Source: Cerasicoccus frondis (GTDB lineage: Bacteria > Verrucomicrobiota > Verrucomicrobiia > Opitutales > Cerasicoccaceae). Taken from it: a stretch of DNA of 64,000 bases. How positions within the stretch are numbered: position 1 is the stretch's first letter; each line of letters begins with the position of its first letter. The DNA lies in NCBI GenBank assembly GCA_031296915.1, contig JAVDPC010000028.1, forward strand, positions 1 through 64,000, in the 5' to 3' direction. The translations under genes were made by a program, and so were the position numbers. Below the pieces are notes generated by a model. That model had not been told where the DNA came from and did not search any database. It was given only the letters and a program-made list of their open reading frames with translations. Below are positions 8,848 through 18,122 of this stretch, piece after piece.

Positions 8848-9654
8848 CTAGCGCGTTTTCCGTGCCCGCATAACGACGAGAAGCACAGCACCAATTCCTA
8901 ACAGCAAGGCATAGGTCGAGAGTTCCGGAATGGCGGAGTAGCCGTAGATCTCAACCTCAGTAATTTTACCGCCTCGATTATCCGCTGAAGTCGGATCCAG
9001 ATCAGCATAAGTCGAATAAACTCCCGCTCTAATATTCAAGTATTGAGCAGTCACATCCGTATCACTGAAGGCAATTGTCCCCGTGCTATTCGCCGTAGCT
9101 TTGGCCGGATCTCCATACAGGATGAGGTCGGTATCACTGGTCGGCATCGAAGAAGACGTGTATACAGATGTCGGATAATTATTTGATCCAGTTGCCCAGC
9201 GGTAAGTAGATGCATCATTGTAATGAATGATTACTTCAGTAATGACGTAGGCATCACCCAAATCAAAAAGAATGTCATAATAGCCAAAGCCATTGTCACC
9301 ATTAACGCCACCGGCAAGCTCGGTAACACCTTGAAAACCCGCAACATACTCGGCACTTGGATCCGTAATATTGTTTGATAGTTCTCCGGTCTCAAAAGAG
9401 ATAGAGCTGGCATTACTCGTTGAAAAGCTCTGGTTCCAAGTCAAAGAACCATCTTTCGAACCCGAGTAGCTCGCGGGATAAAATGCAACAGTAAACTCGT
9501 CGAGCGCCGCCCCTTCCTGGCCACGAGCAAAGTAGGTATAACTTCCATCTGTATTGCCATAAACAAGATTGCTCGGGGTTTGAGCTACAAGGCCAACGAC
9601 ACTGAAAAGCGTCACAGTTATCGTTAAGAACAGGTGTTTTAGGGTATGTTTCAT
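8848..9654 (-). CDS. PEP-CTERM sorting domain protein
   Basis: A 268-aa exported protein with a signal peptide (residues 1-25, ending VVGLVAQ). It ends in a PEP-CTERM-type tripartite signal: an IPELSTYALLLG motif (a variant of VPEP), a hydrophobic helix and the basic tail RARKTR. Such proteins are sorted by exosortase and cut near the motif. The mature region looks like an F5/8-type-C-like beta-sandwich (VITEVIIHYNDAS, YLNIRAGVYS, ITEVEIYGY), which would bind carbohydrate. No exosortase gene is in the window. It follows the regulator gene by 43 bp and starts the structural part of the carbohydrate cluster. Confidence 0.88.
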   Translation of the reverse strand: MKHTLKHLFLTITVTLFSVVGLVAQTPSNLVYGNTDGSYTYFARGQEGAALDEFTVAFYPASYSGSKDGSLTWNQSFSTSNASSISFETGELSNNITDPSAEYVAGFQGVTELAGGVNGDNGFGYYDILFDLGDAYVITEVIIHYNDASTYRWATGSNNYPTSVYTSSSMPTSDTDLILYGDPAKATANSTGTIAFSDTDVTAQYLNIRAGVYSTYADLDPTSADNRGGKITEVEIYGYSAIPELSTYALLLGIGAVLLVVMRARKTR

Positions 9655-9697
9655 TTCTTATATTTATAGGGGTGATAGTTAATGCGTTTCAAAAACC

Positions 9698-10813
9698 TTA
9701 GGGTTTTGACGATCTCCGAGCTGGGCCAGTGCTTTCGCGAATCACTAAACTAGGCTGAATCACGGCTTGCCCGGAGTCGGCCCTGGGGAGGTCGTCCCAT
9801 AATTTCTCTAGAGCTCTCAATGCCACTGCCTTCCAATCAACCTTCAAAGCCGTCAAAGAAGGGTATAAATACTCGGATCCAGAAATATCAGCAAAAGAGA
9901 AGACAGAGAACGCCTCTGGCACTTGCAGTTTATGCTTTGCCGCGAAGCGCAGGACCGCCCAGGCGCCGATGCCGGAAATCGGCACGACCACTGTCGGTCT
10001 CGGCGTCATTTTCATGACTTCGTCCATCGCATCGTAGGCAGCCTTTGTAGAGTCCGACCACAGCCGACTACCACAGGACAAGAATCGACAAGCAGATGAT
10101 AAACCACGCTTTTCCACTTCGTCGCGCAAAGCCTTCAGCCGGACTTTAATGGTGCCCAAAGTATCCGGTTCATTTATGATAAAGACAATGCGCTCGTGCC
10201 CCAAGCCAGTCAAATAGTCTAATGCAATACGCACCCCAGCCGTGATATCAACACCAACACTTTTGCCCATGAATTCGGATGGGAACGAGAAAGTCGATAC
10301 TGTCTTAAAGTGACGCTGTCCAAGCTCATCAGACAAAATCTCCGCCGCTTCCAGAGACTGTCCCCATAGAACCATGCGCTCAAGATTAGGATCCGCATTC
10401 AACGACCGCGCCATGCTTCGAATCGATTCACCCTCACGGATGTAATGCATACGCAAATCACAATCGAACTCTTCACAAGCCTCAGCGAATGCATTAATTT
10501 GCTGCATGAAAATCGGAGAGCGCCAATAGGGCGCGACCAACCCAACTAAACGTGTCACCGGAAACTTCTGCACGAAAGTACCCTGACCAACCCGACGGCG
10601 TAAGACCCGCCGATTGACCAGTTCATGCATTGCCCGGCGTACTGTCGGCTGGGAAACTTTCAGCAAATTGATCAGCTCCCGCTCCGTAAAGAATCGCTCG
10701 TCATGCTCGAAATGAGAATCAATCACGCCCTTCAGCCACAACTCCACCTGCTCGTACAGGGGAACCTCCAAAGTCGAAACTTGAATGAACGGGGTATCAA
10801 TTGCTTTTGCCAT
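9698..10813 (-). CDS. GntR/LacI-type transcriptional regulator
   Basis: A 371-aa repressor-type protein with a GntR winged helix at about residues 12-80 (FTERELINLLKVSQPTVRRA, then the wing GQGTFV) and a LacI/GalR-like periplasmic-binding fold from about residue 88 (RLVGLVAPYW, GHERIVFII, SFADISGSEY). This hybrid layout (GntR head, sugar-sensing body, as in AraR) fits control by a sugar ligand. An open frame runs on upstream, but the ATG at 10813 places the winged helix at the N-terminus. Two palindromes directly upstream suggest autoregulation and control of the downstream PEP-CTERM/hydrolase/sulfatase genes on the same strand. Confidence 0.88.
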   Translation of the reverse strand: MAKAIDTPFIQVSTLEVPLYEQVELWLKGVIDSHFEHDERFFTERELINLLKVSQPTVRRAMHELVNRRVLRRRVGQGTFVQKFPVTRLVGLVAPYWRSPIFMQQINAFAEACEEFDCDLRMHYIREGESIRSMARSLNADPNLERMVLWGQSLEAAEILSDELGQRHFKTVSTFSFPSEFMGKSVGVDITAGVRIALDYLTGLGHERIVFIINEPDTLGTIKVRLKALRDEVEKRGLSSACRFLSCGSRLWSDSTKAAYDAMDEVMKMTPRPTVVVPISGIGAWAVLRFAAKHKLQVPEAFSVFSFADISGSEYLYPSLTALKVDWKAVALRALEKLWDDLPRADSGQAVIQPSLVIRESTGPARRSSKP

Positions 10814-10814
10814 A

Positions 10815-10842
10815 TTGCTTATAAGCAAAATGCTTACAAGCA
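10815..10842 (-). promoter_or_regulatory. tandem operator of the GntR/LacI-type regulator
   Basis: TTGCTTATAAGCAA (10815-10828) is a perfect 14-bp palindrome. A second copy of its core, TGCTT-N2-AAGCA, lies at 10831-10842; the centres are 15 bp apart. The first site begins two bases upstream of the regulator start codon, so a bound dimer would cover the translation start and probably the promoter. I infer autorepression; no other copy was noticed in the cluster. Confidence 0.65.
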
Positions 10843-11096
10843 ATCCAAGGTCAAGCGAAAATTTGCGATTAGAGTTAGCATAAAGTTGCCAGGTCCAGCA
10901 CTTGCCTACCCAACACCTGATGATTGATCTAACACAACGCACCTGGCCTCTATGCCACAGCCACTCTATCCTATCGGGAAAATGGCATTTAGAATTCAGC
11001 AGAATACATACTCCAACAACAAGCGCCCCATGCAGGCTATCCGCACTCAACAACCCGTTCCAACCCGATCGGCTCCCCCCAGTTCAATAATGCTGG

Positions 11097-12248
11097 TTAA
11101 AGCTCAAACTGAATCCACGCGTATAGCGCATCCGCCACGATTTCGACAGTGAGAAACTCCTGTTCCAGGCGGCCACTCGCACAGGTCGATAAATATTCAA
11201 AGAGCGCGGCCTCACGATCCGTCAGCGTGTGCGCATCTGGCAACCGTGCTTTGACCGACTCTTGAACGGCTCGATCCGCATACTGATCAAACACCGCGCG
11301 AGTCATCAACAGCGCTTCAATATGGGCCTGATGGCCACGGGCTAGACTGAGCATCGCAAGGCCCCAGGTGTCCAAGTCGCCCCAGTAAGCAATAGACTTA
11401 TCCGAAAAAGCTGACGCGGACAACCAGCTCAAGCTCAAACCCGCCCCGAGTATTGCCAGTGTATTGGGCAACTTCGGCAGCAGGTAGAGACAGCGTTCAT
11501 TCTCCACGATCAAGATCCGTTTCCCCGGCAGCGTTTCGCACTGAGCCAGTTCCGATGCACGCACCCGCAATTGCTCAAAAGGCAATAGACTGCCGTCGAG
11601 ATCCGCCAACAGCAACCATTGCTCCCCTTCCGGCATCGCGCCAAGAAAAGACTCCAAGCCCATCCGCCCTACTTCGCCTTCAAAGCGAACATCCAACAAC
11701 GCAATCAACAGCGCGCGATTACGCTCAAAAAACTTAGTGTCGTTGCCAGCGGCAGACAGCGTCCTGAGCGGTGCGCCATTGGCGCAACCGGGAGTCAGTT
11801 TATCGGCGATAGCAGCCGAGAGCACTGCATCTTCCAGCGCCTTCTCCCGCCAAAAGGAACGCTGACGAATCCATAAACGATGATAGCGCGCATTCGTTTC
11901 GGCGCACAGTTTTTTCAGCGCGGCATACTCTTTGGAAACTCCTTCAGCGTCAGCAGCCGCCACCCATTCCGAAGGGCTTTTCAAACGCCAAGCCCGCGGA
12001 ATATCCACCGTCTCCGCCGCGTCACGATAACGCTCACTGCGCCACTCGACTTCTCCCACCGACACCTTTGTCCACACTTGAATGTGTTCGCGAACCGAGT
12101 CCAGTTCATCGCGTATCTCCGACGCCGTCGGCCGGCCAATGGACAGCTCCACCGGCCACGCTTCGCGCTGAGTCAAACGCTGCTCACGCAGGTCCGCGTT
12201 TTCCCATTGCCGGGCCAACTTCGCGGCGAGTTCTTCAGGCGATTTCAC
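11097..12248 (-). CDS. jetD: Wadjet subunit JetD (DUF3322/DUF2220 nuclease)
   Basis: JetD is the nuclease of type I Wadjet: after JetABC extrudes and measures a small circular DNA, JetD cuts it. The 383-aa protein has the N-terminal DUF3322 arm (to about residue 190) and the toprim-like DUF2220 body, with RILIVENERCLYLLPKLP (the acidic toprim Glu) and YWGDLDTWGLAML (the DxD-type metal site). The length fits the family. It is last in the jetABCD order and overlaps jetC by 4 bp. About 280 bp without a gene follow. Confidence 0.93.
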   Translation of the reverse strand: MKSPEELAAKLARQWENADLREQRLTQREAWPVELSIGRPTASEIRDELDSVREHIQVWTKVSVGEVEWRSERYRDAAETVDIPRAWRLKSPSEWVAAADAEGVSKEYAALKKLCAETNARYHRLWIRQRSFWREKALEDAVLSAAIADKLTPGCANGAPLRTLSAAGNDTKFFERNRALLIALLDVRFEGEVGRMGLESFLGAMPEGEQWLLLADLDGSLLPFEQLRVRASELAQCETLPGKRILIVENERCLYLLPKLPNTLAILGAGLSLSWLSASAFSDKSIAYWGDLDTWGLAMLSLARGHQAHIEALLMTRAVFDQYADRAVQESVKARLPDAHTLTDREAALFEYLSTCASGRLEQEFLTVEIVADALYAWIQFEL

Positions 12249-15200
12249 GGCGCGGCAGGTTCGTTGTTCAACGTCGGCTCATCACCATTGCGGTGCTCAA
12301 CGCGCGATTCCAACTCCCGCCAACTGATCGACGCCAGCGTCGCCCGTGCATCTTTACGATGGACGTAAACCACCGACCGTGTGTGCTGACGCAAAAGACG
12401 CATCTCTTTATTCGGTGTCACAAAAATCGGATGCAGCTTAAACTCCCGCAGCGCGTTGACAATGCGGTTCGCCACCGCGCGCGAGCTTTTCGAGAAAGCT
12501 TCATCCAGCACAATCGTGCTGTGCAGCGGGAACCGTCCCCCTTCCGGACTCAACGCATAACACAACGAGGCCGTCAAAATGTAGCTCGCGATGATTTCTT
12601 TTTCGCCACCAGAGCCACCCTGCGAGCCCTTAAAGCGCTCCACAACGGCGTCGGTTTCACGATCGATTTCCAAGCCGTGAAACTCCAGCCGGAAGCGTGG
12701 ATCGAGCAAAGCCCGTGCGCCGACTGTGTGCTTCTTGTCCACGGCATCCCGGAGCAACTGAACGATGTGCTGCAAGGCCTTGAAATGCCCTTCATGATCA
12801 TCCTGGCGCAGCGCCGCTGCACGCAGTTGCTTGTGCGCACGCTCAAACCCACGAAGATTATCGTGCACCACATTCTGCGTAGTCAGTCGCAGGTAACGCC
12901 CTTGTTTGAAATCCACGCTTTCCAAACTTTCATTCAAATCGTCAATGCGTTCCTTGATTCGCGTAACCTCTTCATTCACCGCCGCCAGCAGTTGAGTGAC
13001 CCCTTGGTCCGAGGACTTTGTCAGGTATTTCAGGAAACGCTTGCGCTTGTCGGGCAATGCCTCATCGGTGAGCACACGCAAACGCTCCAAGTAGGCCGGA
13101 ATGTCCGCCAGCTCGGTTCCCGCTTCAGCCAAGGCGCCGGTATCCTGTAGCTTGGCGTGTTCCATCGCCCGGACCAAATTAGTTTGCCGATTGGTTTGGT
13201 TGTCCTGCCCCTGTTGAATCGCTTTCGCCAGTTCGGCGGCACGCCGACGCTCTTCCTCCGCGAGGCCCTCAGCTTTCAACTGCGCATCAACCGTCAAGTG
13301 CTCTTCGGCAAAACGCTGATCTTCAAAAGACAGTCCATCGCCCGCACTTTTATTGCAGGCTTCGATGCGTTGCTGCGCACTTTTCAGCAAGCCTTCAGCC
13401 GTCACCGCAGCGCCAAGACACGCCTTGGCTTTTGCCTCCAGTTTTTCCTTTCTCTTTTTCGCTGCTTCGTAAACTTGCAGCGCCTTGCCAGCGTCGGACT
13501 CCGGGTCGGTCAGCTCCTGGAGCTTACTTTCGTTGCGTAGAATCTCCGCCTCCTGCGACGGATAATCGATCGCTTCAAAATCCAACTTGCGCAAGCCCTC
13601 CACCAGGCGCGTTTGTTCCTCCAAACGCCCATGATGCGCACGCGCGGCTTGGAACGCCTTAGCTGCTGCGTCATGTTTCGCGCTAGCTTCTTCCAGTTGT
13701 TTGGTTAAGTCGGCTAGCCGGTCGCGATTACTGAAGCCCGTGCACCAATCCTGCTCTAACCGCCGCTGATCTTTCTTCTCAAACAACCCTCGCTTGCCGG
13801 ACATCAGCCCTTCCCTCGTAAGCCCATGCGGAGTCTGCCCCAGCGCATCCGTTGAATCGACGCAGTGCAAATCATACGAGGCCAGAAATCCCTTCATCGC
13901 CTCACGCAGGGGATGCTGCTTAAACTCAAGCTTGCGCAAATAGCCATCGGCAAAAAAATCCGCATTCGGCGCCTGCTCCGGGTCCGCTTCCAACAGGCGA
14001 ATATGCAGCCCATGCTGATGCGCATTCACCCAACGTAGCGCCGCCCGCAAGCAAGCTTTCGGCACGAGTAAACGCAGCCGATTGCCACCCAGCGCACGCT
14101 CGATCGCGCCGCGCCAGGATTGCTCGCTTTCCAAGACTTGCACCAATTCGCCCACAAAGGGCAAGGCTTCCGGGCTCAGCTCCAGCTCACTTGCCAACAA
14201 ATCACGAATGCGCTGAAAGGCGCCAGGAATATTCGAAGTCGGCCGATCCTTGGCGGTGTTGTACTCCGCTCTCAGATCCTTGGCGTCGGCTTCGATCTGG
14301 GATACCGCCGCCCCGCGCCGATATGCCAATTCGCCCGCCGTTTCCTTATCCTGCATCAAGCGTTCCAACACCGCTTCGGCTCGCCGCTGGGTCTCGGCAA
14401 ATGTCTCTGCATCAATCTCAAGCGGCAACTCAAACAGCCGGCAAGTCGCTTGATACTCTGACGCCTGATCCCGGCGCCGCGCCGCTTCCTTCCGGTTGGC
14501 CTCAATCAATTTGCGCAGAGATTCCACATCTCCGCCACCGGCATGGACGTATTTTTCGTAAAGTGTTTCGACTTCGCTGCCAGCGTGTCTCACCTGCTCT
14601 TCGGCTTCGCGCAAAGCCTTTTCCCGCGCACGAAAATCCGCCTCCAGCTCCACTGCGCGCGTTTGCCACCGTCGCTTGCCCTCCAGCGCAAACCACACGG
14701 GCAGCAAGCTCGCTAGCCGACGCTTGCGCTCCAGTTCAATACGATGCTGCTCGTAGGCGTCGAACTGCTTTTCCACCGGCCAAAGCGATTGCTGCTGACG
14801 CTGAGCGGTCTCCAACTCTGCGTGGATTTCGGCAAGGTTATCGAACTCACTCGCAACCTCCGCCGCGCGGTCAAACTGCGCATGGTCATCCAACACCAGG
14901 TTCCGAAAAATGTCGTCAATGCTGTTGAGCTGCTTCAGCCCCGCCGCACGGTTTAACAGGGCAAACGCGTTGTCGGCCACCTCGAAGAAGCTCCGCACCC
15001 GGGCAAGGTAAGCGCGTTTGCCCCCTGTGGACGCGTCGAAGATTTGCGCTTCGTTATCATCGCGCAGTTGCTGCTTGAGCAGACGCAACCCACCCTGACT
15101 GTGAATCGCCAACCACTGCTCCAGCGAATGGCGCGGGTCTCGCGAAAAGATCCAGGCGCGCTTTAAATCACTGGGCGAAAAGCTCCCCCCATCGATCCAC

Positions 15201-15592
15201 ATAATCGCCCCCAGCCGCAGCTCGTCCTGCCCGTCGCTGTAGGTCGCACAAATCCCGGTAGTTGTCTTGCCCTTGCGCGAAATGTGCGCCGAGTCTCCGC
15301 TGTCGTTCCCCGAGCCCACGACGCCGCGCACGTAGGAGATCAGGCTGCGGTCGCTTTCGTGGCCGCCAGTCGAAGCCAGGTTGTATTTGGGCTGCTCGGC
15401 GATCAACGTCACGAAACCATCGACCAGCGTCGTCTTGCCACTCCCGGTCATCCCGATAATCGCCGTGCCTTGCGCATCAATGTCCGCCGCGTGCATTCCC
15501 GAAAACGGCCCCCAGTTAAACACCTCCAAGCGCTGCAATTGGAACGCCGCACGCTCCAAGTTAAACAACATATCTTCACCGCTCGATCTCAT
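12245..15592 (-). CDS. jetC: Wadjet subunit JetC (SMC/MukB-like ATPase)
   Basis: The 1115-aa motor of Wadjet, an SMC-like ABC ATPase that drives DNA loop extrusion with JetA and JetB. Walker A GMTGSGKT is at residues 47-54 (Lys53). The ABC signature SGGEK starts at Ser994, and the Walker B end LDEAF has Asp1030/Glu1031. Between them lie long charged coiled coils (about 270-480 and 620-900) around a hinge-like region, as in MukB. Both ATPase halves are intact, so the protein should be active. It overlaps jetB and jetD by 4 bp each. Confidence 0.95.
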   Translation of the reverse strand: MRSSGEDMLFNLERAAFQLQRLEVFNWGPFSGMHAADIDAQGTAIIGMTGSGKTTLVDGFVTLIAEQPKYNLASTGGHESDRSLISYVRGVVGSGNDSGDSAHISRKGKTTTGICATYSDGQDELRLGAIMWIDGGSFSPSDLKRAWIFSRDPRHSLEQWLAIHSQGGLRLLKQQLRDDNEAQIFDASTGGKRAYLARVRSFFEVADNAFALLNRAAGLKQLNSIDDIFRNLVLDDHAQFDRAAEVASEFDNLAEIHAELETAQRQQQSLWPVEKQFDAYEQHRIELERKRRLASLLPVWFALEGKRRWQTRAVELEADFRAREKALREAEEQVRHAGSEVETLYEKYVHAGGGDVESLRKLIEANRKEAARRRDQASEYQATCRLFELPLEIDAETFAETQRRAEAVLERLMQDKETAGELAYRRGAAVSQIEADAKDLRAEYNTAKDRPTSNIPGAFQRIRDLLASELELSPEALPFVGELVQVLESEQSWRGAIERALGGNRLRLLVPKACLRAALRWVNAHQHGLHIRLLEADPEQAPNADFFADGYLRKLEFKQHPLREAMKGFLASYDLHCVDSTDALGQTPHGLTREGLMSGKRGLFEKKDQRRLEQDWCTGFSNRDRLADLTKQLEEASAKHDAAAKAFQAARAHHGRLEEQTRLVEGLRKLDFEAIDYPSQEAEILRNESKLQELTDPESDAGKALQVYEAAKKRKEKLEAKAKACLGAAVTAEGLLKSAQQRIEACNKSAGDGLSFEDQRFAEEHLTVDAQLKAEGLAEEERRRAAELAKAIQQGQDNQTNRQTNLVRAMEHAKLQDTGALAEAGTELADIPAYLERLRVLTDEALPDKRKRFLKYLTKSSDQGVTQLLAAVNEEVTRIKERIDDLNESLESVDFKQGRYLRLTTQNVVHDNLRGFERAHKQLRAAALRQDDHEGHFKALQHIVQLLRDAVDKKHTVGARALLDPRFRLEFHGLEIDRETDAVVERFKGSQGGSGGEKEIIASYILTASLCYALSPEGGRFPLHSTIVLDEAFSKSSRAVANRIVNALREFKLHPIFVTPNKEMRLLRQHTRSVVYVHRKDARATLASISWRELESRVEHRNGDEPTLNNEPAAP

Positions 15593-16332
15593 GCGCCCTC
15601 CTCGGTTTCGGATTCCTCACCAGTGTCAGCGCGCTTTGCTTTCTCCGCCAGATCACGGAAATGAGCCAGCAGGATTGCCAAGTGTTCGGGGTTCGCCAGG
15701 TGCACAATGATCGGTCGTATCGTCACCTGATTTTCTTTATCGGGCTCGCTCACCACCCCGTGCGCCGCGAGCTGAGTGATGACGCGGCGCAAGCGCTCGG
15801 CGTCGGATTTGTCACTGCCCGAGTCCCCCAGGTACACATCGAACTGCGCCTGCAACTCTTCCAGGTCGATGCGCGCATCCGAGGCGCCGATGCCATGCGT
15901 CTGCTCGTAAGCGACAAAGTTTTGCCGCAGGATCGCCACCAACAGGGATTGATCAGTCGTCAGTCGTTGACGCCGTACGAGTGGATGTTGCCACGGATCA
16001 TCGCGATCGGCTTCCTCAACCGTCGGCACGGCCAGAAACGCAATCCCGCGCACGTCATCCAACTCCATCACCAGGTCGAACGGTTCCAGAATGCGCTGAA
16101 GCTCAGTTGGATTCTGCCGCAGTTCGCGGTAGATATTCGGCTTCGCGGCCTGCTCCACCAAACCATATTTCAGCAGTTCCTGAGCGGCGACCTTGATCGG
16201 TCCGCTCGTGCCCGGCGCCGCGGCTTCCTCAGTCGTGGACTCAGTTGCGCCCGGCGATTCATCCTCAGCAAGGGGAGCCGAATCATCCGCCTCTGGCGGC
16301 GTCCGCAATTGTTCGTCAAAGTAGTCACTCAT
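15589..16332 (-). CDS. jetB: Wadjet subunit JetB (DUF4194, kleisin partner)
   Basis: JetB is the MukE-like winged-helix subunit of the Wadjet complex. The 247-aa product begins with an acidic low-complexity stretch (residues 1-45) and continues with the DUF4194-type body: KVAAQELLKYGLVEQAAKPNIYREL, then DDPWQHPLVRRQRLTTDQSLLVAILRQ. The tail is also acidic. It shares ATGA overlaps with jetA before it and jetC after it, which ties the subunit ratios by coupled translation. Confidence 0.92.
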   Translation of the reverse strand: MSDYFDEQLRTPPEADDSAPLAEDESPGATESTTEEAAAPGTSGPIKVAAQELLKYGLVEQAAKPNIYRELRQNPTELQRILEPFDLVMELDDVRGIAFLAVPTVEEADRDDPWQHPLVRRQRLTTDQSLLVAILRQNFVAYEQTHGIGASDARIDLEELQAQFDVYLGDSGSDKSDAERLRRVITQLAAHGVVSEPDKENQVTIRPIIVHLANPEHLAILLAHFRDLAEKAKRADTGEESETEEGA

Positions 16333-17837
16333 GCCAAATGCTCCGGGTCAATGGTTGCCACTGCGTCAGGATCAAGCGCAATCACCGGCGCCACGAAGGC
16401 CGACTCCACATTTGCTTTGTCCCGCAAAGTAAACGCCTCCGAATCCGGCCCGACCACACACTCCGCCTCCCGCGCCAGAGACAACCAATAGATCAGCGTC
16501 TCCACATCATACTCCGGCGGTAACGCCTGGGCCAATTCCCCGAGTCGGTGCGCATGCCCGCTTTCACGCAGGCGCTCAAGTGTTTTCCCATATAGCGCCA
16601 GCGTGTCCAGCTCGTCGTCACACGCGATGAAGTCCGCCTCCAGATCGTTCAGGCTCCCTTGTTGCTGTTCCAGGTTCAGCGCATCCTCCTGTGCTTCCGC
16701 AATGTCCTTGTAGCAGAGGCGCCCAGGCAGCGGCAGGCTTGGCAGAGACGGCGCCACTGGAGGCAGCGGCGAAGGCGTCCGCCGGATCGATTGCTGCCGC
16801 CAGTCTATGTCCAAAGCGGTTTCCTGAATTTGCTGTAGCAATTGGCCGACCCGGTGATTCTCCGCCGCCAAGCCCGACTTGATAAAGCCCTTCACGTCCC
16901 GCTCTCCCTGTGAACGCGCACGCAAGACGCTCTCCGACTCAGTGATCAGCCGCGACACCAACAGCCGCAAGTCCTGCGCTTGTCGGCGATCCAGCGCCTG
17001 CGCGGACGCCTCGTTGCCCAGGATTTCCCGCAAGCGCGCGCGCATCACCTCCAAATCTGTCCCGTGCTGAACCTGCCGGTAGAAGCCGTCAAACACACGT
17101 CCCTCCGGCGTTTCCAGCAGGGCGTCATCGGTAGACAACAGCTTCTGCACCACTTCGCCACGATTCTGTTCATCGCCAATGATCGCCTGCCGCAACGCGC
17201 GATCCGCTTCGCGATACGAATCGCCCACGCGCTGGAAGTCTGCCCGCAAGCTCATTGCCAAACTATAGAGTTCGCGAATCTCCTCAGTCGCCCGATCGCC
17301 GTCGAGCACTTCAAACTCGCCCTCCTCCACGCGCGCCAATTCAGCTTCCAGCGCGGCAATCTTACCCCGAATAAAAGCCGCGCGGCTTTCGCGATCGGGG
17401 TTCAAGTTCGCTTGCAAGGTTTCAATTTTCTGCTGGACCGTGGCCAGGCGCGAAGCCGTTGTCGTCATCACCCGCCCCGTGATGCTTTCCAAAAAACCAA
17501 AGGCCGCCTGCAAGGAGTCCGTAGCCAGAATGGCGCCGCCACGCTCCACGAGCAAACCGCGCTTGATCCACTCCCGCAGCTCCTTGCGGGCCAACGCACG
17601 AAAGTCGGCGGTGTCGATTTCAAACGCCGGGTCGTTCGCATGCGTCGCGAGGATCCGGGCGAGTTGCTCACGCGCGTCTTCCTGCGGAATTTCCGCCACG
17701 CCGCGCTCAAACAACGGCTTCAAGCTGGCAAGCATCAACGGACCACGCCGCGCCGACAACAACAGCCACGCGGCATTGTTCTGGCGCGCCAAAATCAAGC
17801 TGTGGGCAAGCACCGGGTCCAACTCCATATCGTCCAT
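16329..17837 (-). CDS. jetA: Wadjet subunit JetA (DUF3375, kleisin)
   Basis: JetA is the MukF-like kleisin of Wadjet. The 502-aa chain has an N-terminal winged-helix part (LARQNNAAWLLLSARRGPLMLASL), a coiled-coil middle and the DUF3375 features, ending in a C-terminal winged helix. The frame is open to 17969, but homologues begin just before the AAWLLL-like block, so I use the ATG at 17837; an ATG at 17846 is equally possible. It is the first gene of the four-gene operon; the promoter should lie in the 285-bp gap shared with the WYL regulator. Confidence 0.92.
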   Translation of the reverse strand: MDDMELDPVLAHSLILARQNNAAWLLLSARRGPLMLASLKPLFERGVAEIPQEDAREQLARILATHANDPAFEIDTADFRALARKELREWIKRGLLVERGGAILATDSLQAAFGFLESITGRVMTTTASRLATVQQKIETLQANLNPDRESRAAFIRGKIAALEAELARVEEGEFEVLDGDRATEEIRELYSLAMSLRADFQRVGDSYREADRALRQAIIGDEQNRGEVVQKLLSTDDALLETPEGRVFDGFYRQVQHGTDLEVMRARLREILGNEASAQALDRRQAQDLRLLVSRLITESESVLRARSQGERDVKGFIKSGLAAENHRVGQLLQQIQETALDIDWRQQSIRRTPSPLPPVAPSLPSLPLPGRLCYKDIAEAQEDALNLEQQQGSLNDLEADFIACDDELDTLALYGKTLERLRESGHAHRLGELAQALPPEYDVETLIYWLSLAREAECVVGPDSEAFTLRDKANVESAFVAPVIALDPDAVATIDPEHLA

Positions 17838-17884
17838 ACAAAGCATCCGTTTTCGGTTTATAAAGATATATCGAAAATCTATCT

Positions 17885-17904
17885 TAACACCAGGGGTCGG
17901 ACAT
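17885..17904 (-). repeat. 20-nt motif copy 1, upstream of jetA
   Basis: Read towards jetA this is ATGTCCGACCCCTGGTGTTA. A copy with one mismatch lies at 19718-19737, oriented towards the HU-like gene. The motif sits 47 bp before the jetA start. It may be a REP-type element or a shared regulatory site. Confidence 0.7.
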
Positions 17905-18030
17905 ACAGGGACTATCCCTCCTAATAAAAAACGAACCATGTCCTCGTGGTAGGTCCAATGCCGTTTCAACCACGAAGCGCACGAAGCAACGATTCAGGGC
18001 TTCCCTGCTTTCTGTTCAAATGCGCTTCCC

Positions 18031-18061
18031 GTTCTTCCCGATCTTCCTGTTAAAAAGCATT
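18031..18061 (+). repeat. 31-nt direct repeat, copy 1 (before the WYL gene)
   Basis: GATCTTCCTGTTAAA lies at the core of a 31-nt stretch that matches 19621-19651 at about 27 positions in the same orientation. The pair brackets the WYL regulator. A short CACGAAG-type tract just upstream (about 17970-17986) is also repeat-like. Confidence 0.6.
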
Positions 18062-18122
18062 CCCAGCACAAATCCTTCAATTTAGCATTGTTCCCTTAGG
18101 TTTCATCGGAAATCATCGCCCC

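Noticed and set aside
12068..17924. Long plus-strand open frames opposite jetA-jetC
   Set aside because: They are antisense shadows of GC-rich coding DNA; the minus-strand products carry the conserved motifs.
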